Part shown: positions 1 through 9,990 of the stretch, one piece after another
Layout: every line of letters begins with the position of its first letter
How positions within the stretch are numbered: position 1 is the first letter of the stretch
Assembly: GCA_903813345.2 (NCBI GenBank)
Contig: CAIIXF020000001.1
Span: 16,327,915-16,387,914 of the forward strand
Source of the DNA: Owenia fusiformis
Taxonomy: Eukaryota; Annelida; Polychaeta; Sabellida; Oweniidae
DNA: 60,000 nucleotides
Direction of reading: 5' to 3'
Position numbers and translations under genes: made by a program
The notes under the pieces: model-generated
Seen by the model: the letters and a program-made list of their open reading frames with translations, nothing else
What the model was told of the DNA's origin: nothing
Databases searched by the model: none

Positions 1-497
1 GACTTAATAAACCTACAGCGAGCTGTCAATCAATTTACTATGTGAGAAAGTTTTTGAAAGTGACGGCAAAATGCCGTAAGAAACATAAATCTTGACTGAA
101 AAACACTCTTTTTAAATTACAATATCTCCTAAAGTATGAGATCAAATTCAACGTTTAATACACCGTTTAAAAGCTCAATTCACCCTTAATTTAAGAAATA
201 ATTATTATAATTTATAGACAAATACTCTTCTCTATATTTAATGAGAGAGAACATGAGTAAATAAGAACTAAAATCATGTGTGCCAGGCGGCCGTGAATTA
301 AATAAAATCACACGTTTACACTAGTTATTTAAACATGTCTTACTCAAAAACCATTATTCCTTTTTGCATGAAATAAAAATGAATAAATCGTTAAAAGAAT
401 GTTCTTTTTAACCATATATAAAACATAATTTGATCTTGATCAGAAAACCATGAAAATAAAACTTGAAACTAAATAAGAAAAATGCGCTCCCGCTACA
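1..497 (-). repeat. 3' LTR, partial (cut by window start)
   Basis: This stretch is co-linear with 7168-7374 plus 9701-9990 of the other LTR, with no indels and one visible substitution near position 49. It ends at GCGCTCCCGCTACA, so in element orientation the LTR begins TGTAGCGGGAGCGC, a normal TG start. Confidence 0.9.
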
Positions 498-510
498 CAC
501 CCCCCAACTT
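498..510 (-). other. Polypurine tract
   Basis: On the minus strand the bases just before the LTR start read AAGTTGGGGGGTG. A purine-rich run directly abutting the TG of the 3' LTR is where plus-strand DNA synthesis is primed in LTR retrotransposons. The 3' internal stretch from 511 to 1013 holds no ORF I can assign. Confidence 0.7.
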
Positions 511-1013
511 AGGAACATGTACGCCCTCGTACATACACACAAAAATAGAAGAAGCGGAAAGCATTTTTCTAAAATAACTCAGTTTAGAGAACATCTTATA
601 AATCCATGAGATAAAATGAAATAGTTAACCTATAACTTATTATGTGTCTCTAAACAATGTTGCACAGTCAAGTGTCCTCCATCTGCTGCATGGGATATGA
701 ACTCATAAACTGCTTTACTCCTACTCAGGTCACTTGTAAGTCCATAATCCGTTATTGGTTCTCGAAAACAGTGTACTCTGATAATCCCATATCTGTTATA
801 AATAAACTGGTATAAACTGGTATATCAGTCCCTGTTCATTGTTCTCTGGACACTGGTATAAAAGTCTCTTGTCACGGTGGCTTGTAATGACGACTACACC
901 TAGGAGTATATGGTAGCCAACATCTCATCTTGTTGTTGGGTCTTTGGGATCCCCTGGAAAAAATCCTCCAGTTCAAAATTGAACTGGAGTCATCATCACA
1001 CATTGGTTTATTA

Positions 1014-3986
1014 TCAGTGATGGAACAAACATTTATAGCTCGGAGTTCTTTGTAAATGCAATGTTTCTCCATGAGCCTTAGGAGCATTTAACAATCTATT
1101 TATCGGAGGACAATCATTACTACAGTTGGACAAACATTTATAAATTTCTCCTCCAGATGTGGAAGGAGGTACAATAGTGTCCAACTTTGTCTCTCCTGTT
1201 ACTTTTTCCTTTTTACTCAAGGAAGGTGGCACAGTATTTTGCTCCTCGGTTCTGCCGAAAACCTCTAATAAAGGAAACTCCGGGAGCTTCTCATGAGCTA
1301 ACACTTCGGTTTCAAGTTTACACATTTCCCAGGAGGAAGGGAGCTCACCCTCAAATCGTCTCAACTGGTCAACATGAATGACCTTGGGTTTACCTCCTTT
1401 GGGATTAACAATTTTACATGTCAAATCAGATGTTACACTGACCACTTTCCATGGTCCAGTCCATCGACTCTTGGACTTAGGAGTGCTGTCTTTCATTCTT
1501 TGGTCATTCTTAAACCATACAGCATCTCCAGCTACATATAATTTACTTGCAACATGCTCATTAGAATTGCGCTTTCGCTGAGGATTTTTCCTTGCAGCAC
1601 AAGTACTACAGGCTCTACAAAATGCACGAGCATCAGCATGTTGCCTATGCCAATAAAATCTGGCTCTAGTTTTCTGGTAAGTCTTGTTTACTCCAAAATG
1701 TCCTGAGCAGACATTGGTGTGGGAGTACTTTAACACAGTCTCCTTCATAGGCCTTGGTGTAATGATTTGAAGGGTACATGAAGTTCCTCCATCATTCTCC
1801 CAAGATCGACATAAGACACCATTCTTAATGGTTAACCTATTCCATTGGGTCCAGTAAGTTTTCGTTATCTCAGACTTACAACTGATTTCTTTCCAATGTG
1901 GTCTGTGTTTTGAATGGTTCAAGGCATGCCATATCGGACTGATGTGAGGATCTTCACGTTGAGCCTCACTTATAGTTTTTAGTGTCCATTGCGGGACCTC
2001 ATTATGTTCACAGTTTAGCTTCCCGGAGGAGCTTTTCAATCCACAGCTGGATTTCTTGTCATTAAGACTCTTAAGCAGAGTGGGAGCTTTGTGACTCCTC
2101 ACATTTGGCTCATCTACTGATATCTCATAAATTTCCTCACTTACATTTCCATTGGAGGAATTCAGTAACAAATCTCTATTGTGGTAATTAATATTGACTC
2201 CTTGTTTAGACAAGATGTCACAACCCAAAATGTTGAACCCACTGAGCTGAGCAACAATTATCTGGCCCTCACAAGTAGTACCACAGAGATCAACAGAGCA
2301 TTCTATTGCTCCAAATATCTTAAGATGGGAGCCATCCGCCTGTTTAAATATTTTATTCACTTTACATAATTCAGGCTGATTTTCTAAGGGTATTTTCTGG
2401 TAATCAGCAATGTCAATCATAGTTCTGACTGCCCCTGTGTCTACTAGAAAATTCATAGGGTAGCCACATATCTCAGCAGTAGTTATTATTCTCTTCACTT
2501 GATTTGAACTATCTACATTCTCAAAACTAATAGGAGCAACAGTAGTTTTCTTATCTCTATCCCTTGACTGTGAAGTCTTGGGAAAGGTACACTCATTACT
2601 GTAATGCCCTAATTTGTCACAATTATAACAGGTTATCTCAGACCTAGGCTTTCTTGAGGACCTTTTCTTTACCAGAACAGTTAACAGAGCCTCCAGCCTG
2701 TCAAATAGCTTGTACAGTGCATCATTACTGACGAGATTACCATCGTTAGCACTGCTCTCAATATCAACTGCACCTATGTTATCTGATAATAACGTAGGTT
2801 TTTGACCCTTACGAATTCGTTCAGATTCAAGGTAAGACTCTTGTTTGAGAGCAATAGAAATAGCTTCATCTAGTGTATCAGGCTCTCCCATATTAACCAC
2901 ATCTCGAATCTGATCATCAAGCAATGCTTGTTGAAAGTGAGTGCGAGCAAATCTGTCTTGAGCTTCTCTGGACAGTTCAGGAAATGCCAGAGCTGCCAAG
3001 CGTCGAATGTCTTGGCCTAGTTTTTGCAGTGGCTCCTTTGGCCTCTGCTGTCTACTATGAAACTGAGCTTCATACAATTTGGCCTTGCCTTCAGGCCCAA
3101 ATCGTTTATCAAGTGCACTCACTAATTGCTCATATGTATAGCCAGGTTGCAATTCATTCAAAATCTCCAAGGCCTGCCCCTTCAAACTGGATGCCAGAAA
3201 ATCATTTCTAGCATTTATGCTCCAGTTATTTGAGCGAGCACACACTTCAAAATGCCTTTTATAGTCTTGCCATGGACTTGTACCGTCATACTTATCAGGT
3301 TTTATTTTCACAGATTTGTTACTAGATTGGTTATCATTTTTCAATGATCCAATAACTTCTCTTACAACCTGTAATACAGGGGTCATATCAACATCAGGTG
3401 ACGGTGAAGTAGTACCTGTCACATTTACTGTCTGCTGTGTCTGTGAAATGTTTTCTCTATGTGGAGAACTATTCAACAGATCACAATTCGGTACGTGCTC
3501 TAACACAATATCTCGTGAGGGAGAACTACTAAGTAAATTCCTCTTATTCCCGCCATACTGAGGAGCACTGGGATGATGTGAATCTTCCCTTCTTACTGAG
3601 AGGAATTTGTTTGGAGCCTCATTTATATAATCAGTATTCATGGCTCCTTTGCAAAATTTTATACCCGTTACATTTCGAGCCATCTCTAAAGTATTTGACA
3701 CCTTCATTTCGGGTATCTGGCTCTTTTCTCTAGCCTGTTCATCCAGGTCTGAAACAATACCAGGTAAAGACGGAGGATCACCTCCCATCTCTGGTGAACT
3801 GTGATTAATTGCACTCTGTCTTTTAAGAGCATGTGACTTCTTATGAGGAGACCTTTCCATCTGCTCTACTAATGGAGCTAACTCCTCCCTTTCAACACGT
3901 GCATCTCCTCCTTTAACAACATCTTGAGGAGTTCTGAACCTGACTTTCTCAAGTTCATTCATCAAGGAGCGATTTTCATTAATCAA
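1014..3986 (-). CDS. Gag-protease-integrase-finger fusion ORF of the retrotransposon (no RT, RNase H or integrase core)
   Basis: This is an open frame of 990 codons. Approximate residues: retrotransposon gag-type domain 225-390, with PDKYDGTSPWQDYKRHFE near its start; a CCHC zinc knuckle CYNCDKLGHYSNEC at ~451-466; a retropepsin active site FLVDTGA at ~510; an integrase H2C2 zinc finger at ~755-797, with two His and CRACSTC; and an integrase C-terminal GPY/F-like module with SRWTGPWKVV at ~840. An intact Gypsy pol would carry reverse transcriptase and RNase H between protease and H2C2, and the DDE integrase core between H2C2 and the C-terminus. Both blocks are absent, yet the frame stays open. 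The first codon shown is TTG. The frame really continues upstream to a TAG at 3990-3992, so the true start is uncertain. The product may still make virus-like particles and process itself, but it cannot copy RNA. Confidence 0.85.
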   Translation of the reverse strand: MINENRSLMNELEKVRFRTPQDVVKGGDARVEREELAPLVEQMERSPHKKSHALKRQSAINHSSPEMGGDPPSLPGIVSDLDEQAREKSQIPEMKVSNTLEMARNVTGIKFCKGAMNTDYINEAPNKFLSVRREDSHHPSAPQYGGNKRNLLSSSPSRDIVLEHVPNCDLLNSSPHRENISQTQQTVNVTGTTSPSPDVDMTPVLQVVREVIGSLKNDNQSSNKSVKIKPDKYDGTSPWQDYKRHFEVCARSNNWSINARNDFLASSLKGQALEILNELQPGYTYEQLVSALDKRFGPEGKAKLYEAQFHSRQQRPKEPLQKLGQDIRRLAALAFPELSREAQDRFARTHFQQALLDDQIRDVVNMGEPDTLDEAISIALKQESYLESERIRKGQKPTLLSDNIGAVDIESSANDGNLVSNDALYKLFDRLEALLTVLVKKRSSRKPRSEITCYNCDKLGHYSNECTFPKTSQSRDRDKKTTVAPISFENVDSSNQVKRIITTAEICGYPMNFLVDTGAVRTMIDIADYQKIPLENQPELCKVNKIFKQADGSHLKIFGAIECSVDLCGTTCEGQIIVAQLSGFNILGCDILSKQGVNINYHNRDLLLNSSNGNVSEEIYEISVDEPNVRSHKAPTLLKSLNDKKSSCGLKSSSGKLNCEHNEVPQWTLKTISEAQREDPHISPIWHALNHSKHRPHWKEISCKSEITKTYWTQWNRLTIKNGVLCRSWENDGGTSCTLQIITPRPMKETVLKYSHTNVCSGHFGVNKTYQKTRARFYWHRQHADARAFCRACSTCAARKNPQRKRNSNEHVASKLYVAGDAVWFKNDQRMKDSTPKSKSRWTGPWKVVSVTSDLTCKIVNPKGGKPKVIHVDQLRRFEGELPSSWEMCKLETEVLAHEKLPEFPLLEVFGRTEEQNTVPPSLSKKEKVTGETKLDTIVPPSTSGGEIYKCLSNCSNDCPPINRLLNAPKAHGETLHLQRTPSYKCLFHH

Positions 3987-3989
3987 CTC

Positions 3990-4606
3990 CTATGTCTCAC
4001 GCTTACAACGAGAAATCTCTTTTTCCATCGTGGCTTTGTAAGCAGACAAACTCTGTTCCATCTGAGACGACAGGATAGGAACCAATGAGGAAACTGCCTG
4101 TGTCACTTCAGATTTCAGAGTTAAGCTCATGCTAGATACAATTTGTATCACATCTGATTTCATGGAGCCCATGTTAGATTCAATTTGTGTTACATCTGAT
4201 TTCATGGAGCCCATGTTAGATTTCATAATATCCACTGTATTGCCAATTAAGTCAATGTTGCTCCACAGATGACTAATTTGGTCACTCATGGCACTGATTT
4301 TGTCTGTCTCTGAGGTTGGCACAGCAGTGGAAGAGCAAGGAGCCGGTTGGCAGTCCTCTCTTTTCTTTTTCCCTTTATAAAACTCAAACCAGTGTCAGAC
4401 ACATACCAATATCCAGTGGATTTTGCCTTCATTTCAAGGTTAGAATCAGTCTTGGGTGTGCTCATAGCAGCATTACCCTTCTTGAAATATACAGTGGGCT
4501 CTTGGCTCGACTGAGCACTTGTACCACACTTTGTCAGATCTATTAAATCATCTGAGTCTTTACTTGACTCCATAGTGCTCTTTACATGCACAAATCTGAC
4601 TTTCAA
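3990..4606 (-). pseudogene. Broken gag N-terminal frames
   Basis: Two short frames lie just upstream of the long ORF. The upstream one (4606-4286, first ATG at 4573) and the downstream one (4322-3990) are in different phases and overlap, so one frame change near 4290-4320 separates them. The downstream frame carries an imperfect coiled-coil repeat, with SNMGSMKSDV occurring twice, which is typical of gag N-terminal assembly regions. It is in phase with the long ORF and ends at a single TAG (3992-3990). The gag start region is therefore broken by one frame change and one in-frame stop. Programmed readthrough is possible but unproven. Confidence 0.6.
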
Positions 4607-5108
4607 TTATCAATAAGCACACCAAATGAGCAATTAAGTTACCTTCGATGAGGAATTATACTACTTTGCTCTTTTCGTTACTACAAACTCAGGAGCAATA
4701 TGTCACTTTTGCGTACGAATTATGCTACCTTGGTACAAACCAATTAAGACACGTTGCAAAAGAATTTACACTTCAATGCACTCTTAGACTGTGACGATTC
4801 TACAGTTCCAAATTTAGTTATATAACTCAGTATAACTAGCAACTGCTCTTCAGCCAACTCCTCTTAAAGAACAATACAAATCAAATTGAGCGATCCGGCT
4901 AACAATTGCTCACAACAATGTTATATCTGCCTCGTCACTCATAAAAACACGTGTACCTGCAGATGCACGGAAAAACGTCAATTTCAAAATTTGTTCTTTT
5001 TCTCAATATTCAACTTGAGTGGCTCCGGAGCAGTTCTATCACATTAATCAATACAGGCTTTCACTGTCAACTTATATAAAGATAAGACAGTTACTAGCAC
5101 ATGAGGCA

Positions 5109-5265
5109 TGAGGACTACCCTCGGTTCATAAAACATACAGATTGAGGACTACCCTCGGTTCAAAGAGCAAATCATGAGGAATACCCTCAGCTCATAAAGC
5201 ATATACAGTGAGGTCTACCCTCGGTTCACACAATAAAGTCTGAGGACTACCCTCGGTTCATAAAT
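5109..5265. repeat. Five ~33-bp tandem units in retrotransposon leader
   Basis: The motif TGAGGACTACCCTCGGTTCA recurs with small changes at 5109, 5143, 5175, 5209 and 5241, a spacing of 32-34 bp. GAGG...CCCTC within each unit is a small inverted repeat. The array lies between the primer binding site and gag, where packaging or promoter signals could sit, but no function is shown. Confidence 0.75.
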
Positions 5266-5345
5266 TCACTATATAGCAACTAGATAGAGCACTTCAATTA
5301 GTGGCTCATACAAAGTCACGCTATATCTATTCAATGGAGCACTTC

Positions 5346-6368
5346 TTTCCACAATGAGAGCAATAAAGTCCCTATTGCATATGAATTACAATACCTTGGT
5401 TGTACCAATTAAGTCACATAGCAATAGCCTTACACTACCTTGCCTCTTTGGAATGAACTATCTGCTCCGCACAAGTGAGTCTAGTGATGAAAGTTTACAC
5501 ATATAAAAAAATCAAGACAAGCAAGCCTTTAACACCGCGAGATTCACTTACTAAATAATCATAATCCCTACGCTGCCACCAATGTGACGGAATGTGGCGT
5601 CTGGGCCGAGCGGAAACCCGTGTGTCACTTTAAAACTCTCACGTGGTATGAGAGCCGGCGGGGAACGTCTGTTGGTGAAAGGATTTTGTTGTGTTGATTT
5701 TTATTATATCGTTATGCCACTGATATAACATGCATAAAATAACAGAATGACAAGGGAAATACACAATGAATAACTTTGAGATGAATGAGTCAATTTAGAG
5801 GAATGTGTAAATGGAATTAATTATGATAAAGATTCTGGCCAATATCTATTTATACTTTCTAGCTCCTTTGGTGATGGCTCATGAGCAAAATGAACTGAGC
5901 AATCTGTACCTTTGGCTACAATCAATTTCGGCTCGGGAGGAAAATACAATACTCAAATAGCTTAGCAAAACTTCATACACAAAATGGAGGCCGTCAAAAT
6001 CCTCCTTATCAATGACTCAATATAAAGCAGGAGCAACTCAATGGGCTCCGGAGCAAAATGTAATGCTCTCAATAATCAGTGAGTCTCTAAACAAAGCATA
6101 AAGTTTCAATAGGCTCCGGAGGAAAATGCAAGACTCCGAATAAATAGCTGAACAAGTGGGAGCAACTCAACGGGCTCCAGAGCAAAGTGCAATGCTCCCA
6201 AATCAATAGCTAAACAAGCTTGTAAGCAAAACAGGAGCTTTGAGAGCAATTAAGTACCTATTGCATATGAATTACTACTACCTTGGTTATACCAATTAAG
6301 TCACATAGCAATAGTCTTACACTACCTTGCCTCTTTGGAATAAACTCTTTGCTCCACACAAGTGAAAT
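5346..6368. repeat. Duplicated ~125-bp block and recurrent CTCCGGAGCAAAA motif
   Basis: A block containing CCTATTGCATATGAATTAC and CACTACCTTGCCTCTTTGGA occurs at about 5346-5475 in the leader and again at about 6240-6368 inside the LTR. A weaker third copy lies at 4660-4780. Between 5930 and 6390 a short motif close to GGCTCCGGAGCAAAA is repeated irregularly. These repeats cross the LTR/internal boundary. Confidence 0.6.
5566..5582 (-). other. Putative primer binding site
   Basis: On the minus strand TTGGTGGCAGCGTAGGG follows directly after the LTR end (CCGTCACA). A TGG-starting stretch right after the CA of the 5' LTR is the usual tRNA primer binding site position. The matching tRNA was not identified. 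Confidence 0.65.
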
Positions 6369-7630
6369 CGGCTCCGGAGCAAAACGTAAGGAGCAGTTTT
6401 GGTAAGAGCAATTTGTTACAGATATGGACAATCTTTATGGTTGTGAATGAAATTGAAATAATTGACAAGTCGACAGAAATACTGAGAATGAAAGATAAGA
6501 AAATAATGAATGTGTGAACTGTTAAAGTGATAGAACTACGGGGAATAAAGGATTGGAAATAACGAATGGCAGGTGGAACGTTTCACAAAGAATGGAATGT
6601 AAAAGATTGAATGAAGGAAAGGATATGAATTTGAACTTATTTCCCTTATCACTCTTGGATTGCAAAGTGGAATTAAAACGGTTATGTAAACTAGATTCTC
6701 TCACTCTGACTTCACTTTACAGATCTAACAGAAAAAGTGAATTTAAAGAACAAATAACAAGACTTTATTATAATTACCGTATGCAGAATACATGTTCACA
6801 ACAGCACTGAACGACTTTCAGTATGACAACGCATCTCCGTGTAACGCAAAATATATCCAGTTCAAGTTCGTTATAAATCCATAATATAACACCATCAATA
6901 GCACAAATATCTGACGTTACTCAATACAGCAATATAAATCCACAATCTGTTACGAATCTGTTATAAATCCAAATGATACAATTTTGTTATAATTCCAAAA
7001 TGCGATCGCAGCTCCTTACTCTTCAACGATTCAAAACTAGACTGACCATTCCTCGAATGATCGTGAGAACACTAAGATTACGGAACATCTCTTTCCATAT
7101 AAGGAAATGTTACTATGACAACGAATCTGAATGCTTGCTACAATGTCAAAATATCTGTCACATCAAAGACTTAATAAACCTACAGCGAGCTGTCAATCAA
7201 TTTACTATGTGAGAAATTTTTTGAAAGTGACGGCAAAATGCCGTAAGAAACATAAATCTTGACTGAAAAACACTCTTTTTAAATTACAATATCTCCTAAA
7301 GTATGAGATCAAATTCAACGTTTAATACACCGTTTAAAAGCTCAATTCACCCTTAATTTAAGAAATAATTATTAGGAGGCCCCGACAGGGGGCCTCCTAT
7401 TAATTTTATAGATATTATTATTATTATTCTTTATTTATTTATTCTTCCTAAACCTTTTTCTCCTACTTCCAACTACCTTTCAACTATCTACTATATGCAC
7501 CTACTAGGGACCTTGGCTGAACTTGGGGGGAAAGGAATTTTTATCTAGGTCAAGGTCAAAGGTCAAAATCTAGGTCAAATCTACAGGGCTGTCAACTTGG
7601 GACCACCTAATATGAGTGACTTCAAAATGT

Positions 7631-7743
7631 TGGACACCTAAGTCCAAATCTGAACACTTTTGTCCAAATTTTGAACACCTTTGGCCAACTTTTAAACACC
7701 TTTGGCCAAAGTTTGAGCACCTTTGCCAAACTTTGATCACCTC
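7631..7743. repeat. ~22-bp minisatellite inside the nested element
   Basis: About five imperfect units of the form TTTGAACACCTTTGGCCAAAC follow one another. They sit upstream of the G-run and the AGGTCA-rich tandem units. Confidence 0.65.
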
Positions 7744-7781
7744 AAATTTTTCGCGCTCGCTACGCTCGCGATGTCGTCAAC

Positions 7782-7801
7782 GGGGGGGGGGGGGGGGGGG
7801 G
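7782..7801 (+). repeat. Run of 20 G
   Basis: Twenty consecutive G residues follow a palindromic stretch, CGCTCGCTACGCTCGCG. The run could form a G-quadruplex, and its exact length is likely to vary with assembly. Confidence 0.9.
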
Positions 7802-8256
7802 TAGGTACGAAAATTTCCAATGAACATGCGTGACATATACGGGATTCGCGTGACAAATCCGAACAAATTGCGTTCGGTTTTTTTCCGACGTTCGTATTTT
7901 TACCGTATCATAAACATATTTCGAAAAAAATTCTACAGAAATATTTTTGCGTGACAATTACCAGGTAAAATGCGTATTTGCGTGACATTTTCTGTCACGC
8001 AAAAAAAACTGGCGTGACTTCAAATTCTTCAGCAAATGCGTGACAAATACGCAAATTGCGGGACAGTTGACAGGCCTGAATCTAAGGTTTTTTCAAGTTT
8101 CTCAAATCCTGACACTACACTTCAATATTTTTGGCTGAATTTTTGCATACAGATAGATATTAGTATTCTATTAGTCTCAGCCTTTTGCCGTCTGGAGAAA
8201 TTTTGCCTAGATTTTGAGATATTGAAGGTCAAAAAAAGGTCAAAAAAGGTCTTTTT

Positions 8257-9560
8257 TCAACTTGCTTCAAATTGACCAAATTTTTTTTTGAAACTTATCT
8301 ACAAGTTCTCAGGATTCCAAATCTGACCTTACTTTTGACCTGTGACCTTTGGTTGACCTTCAGTGACCTCCGAAAGGTCAAAAAAGTTGATTTTTCAAAT
8401 TGATTTTCTGGATTCAAATTTAGGAATATTTATTCACAAAAGACCTTCTGAGGTCTAAAAAAGTAAGATTTGCAAGGTCAAAGGTCAAGGTCATCAAACG
8501 AAATCACAAACTATGTTTTCTAAGTTTCTCAAAATTGGAGACTACAAATCAATTTTTTTTACTGAAAGTCAGAATATATATTCCTCTAAAGGTTCTACAC
8601 ATATTAGCAATTGACTATTTATTAAAATTTTGCTTCAGTTTTGAGATATTAGAACTCAAAAACAGTAAAAAGGTCAAATTTCGAAATTTTTCAAGGTCAA
8701 ATTTCAACTTGCTCTAAATTGACCAAACTTTTTTTTAAAAAGCATCTACAAGATCTCAGGAACTCAAATCTGACCTTAATTTTGACCTATGACCTTTATT
8801 TGATATACTGAGGTCTAAAAAAAGTAAAATTTGCAAGGTCAAAGGTCAAGGTCATCAAACTAAATCACAAACTGTGTTTTCTAAGTTTCTCAAAATTGGA
8901 GACTACAAATCAATATTTTTTCATGAAAGTCAGGATATATATTCCTCTATAGGTTCTACACATATTAGCAATTGGCGATTTATTAAAATTGTGTACCAGT
9001 TTTGAGATATTGGAACTGAAAAACTGAAAAAAGGTCAAATTTCGAAACTGTTCAAGACTAAATTTCAACTTGCTTCAAATTGACCAATTTTTTTTTAAAA
9101 CTCATCTACAAGTTCTCAGGATTCCAAATCTAACCTTACTTTTGACCTTTGACCTTTGGTTGACCTTCAATGACCTCCGAAAGGTCAAAAAAGTTGATTT
9201 TTCAAATCAATTTTCTGGATTCAAATTTAGGTATATTTATTCACAAAAGACCTTCTGAGGTCTAAAAAAGTAAAATTTGCAAGGTCAAAGGTCAAGGTCA
9301 TCAAACGAAATCACAAACTGTGTTTTCTAAGTTTCTCAAAATTGGAGACTACAAATCAATATTTTTAAATGAAAGTCAGAATATATATTCCTCTACTAAA
9401 GGTTATACACATATTAGCAATTGATTATCTATTAAAATTTGGCTCCAGTTTTGAGATATTATAGCTCAAAAACTGAAAAAAGGTCAAATTTCAGAATTTT
9501 TTAAGGTCAAATTTCAACGTGCATTAATTCGACCAAACCTTTTTTAAAAATCATCTACAA
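8257..9560. repeat. ~448-bp tandem units rich in AGGTCA, one unit with ~90 bp deleted
   Basis: The landmark TTCAACTTGCTTCAAATTGA recurs at about 8257, 8705, 9065 and 9511, giving spacings of 448, 360 and 446 bp. The second unit lacks ~90 bp between the GACCTTT tract and the AGGTCTAAAAAAGTAA segment. Each full unit holds several direct and inverted AGGTCA half-sites. Internal tandem cores of this sort are common in non-autonomous Helitron-like elements. Confidence 0.85.
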
Positions 9561-9990
9561 GTTGTCTGGAGTTCATATATGACTTTGTACCAGAGATTTG
9601 ACCTAGAGATTTGACCTTTGGCTGGCCTTTGAATGTTCAGAAACGAATATAGGGCCTCCGTAAGATTGCTTGCAATCTTAGATCGTTAGATCTCTAGTTA
9701 TAATTTATAGACAAATACTCTTCTCTATATTTAATGAGAGAGAACATGAGTAAATAAGAACTAAAATCATGTGTGCCAGGCGGCCGTGAATTAAATAAAA
9801 TCACACGTTTACACTAGTTATTTAAACATGTCTTACTCAAAAACCATTATTCCTTTTTGCATGAAATAAAAATGAATAAATCGTTAAAAGAATGTTCTTT
9901 TTAACCATATATAAAACATAATTTGATCTTGATCAGAAAACCATGAAAATAAAACTTGAAACTAAATAAGAAAAATGCGCTCCCGCTACA

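Larger units (their letters stand above)
7375..9697. mobile_element. Nested non-autonomous element in the LTR, flanked by TTA
   Basis: The uninterrupted LTR reads AATTATTATAATTT (201-214). In this copy the sequence stops after TTA (7372-7374) and resumes with TTA (9698-9700), which places 2323 bp of foreign DNA exactly. The left end is a perfect hairpin, GGAGGCCCC with GGGGCCTCC. The right end carries a 9-bp stem, TAAGATTGC TT GCAATCTTA, then 13 bases, then CTAG. No coding capacity is visible. Hairpin plus CTAG resembles the 3' end of Helitrons, with insertion between A and T. A 3-bp TTA duplication would instead suit a PIF/Harbinger-like element, but the ends do not form matching inverted repeats. 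Confidence 0.85.
1..9990 (-). mobile_element. Gypsy-type LTR retrotransposon, internally deleted, left end outside window
   Basis: The element reads right to left. The same LTR sequence occurs at 1-497 and at 7168-9990, and the second copy is interrupted by a nested insertion. Between them lie, in element order, the 5' LTR (5583-9990), a primer binding site (5566-5582), a leader with short repeats, broken gag N-terminal frames (3990-4606), a long ORF (1014-3986), a polypurine tract (498-510) and the 3' LTR. The domain order gag, zinc knuckle, protease, integrase finger and integrase C-terminus is that of Ty3/Gypsy elements. Reverse transcriptase, RNase H and the integrase catalytic core are missing, so this copy would need help in trans to move. 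The two LTRs differ at only one position that I can see over 497 bp, so the insertion is recent. The target duplication cannot be checked because the left end lies outside the window. Confidence 0.88.
5583..9990 (-). repeat. 5' LTR, ~2.08 kb, split by a nested insertion
   Basis: In element orientation the LTR runs from TGTAGCGGG (ending at 9990) to CCGTCACA (5583), a TG...CA repeat. Removing 7375-9697 plus one TTA leaves about 2.08 kb. The part that can be compared with the other LTR is co-linear. No ORF inside it looks real. Confidence 0.82.
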
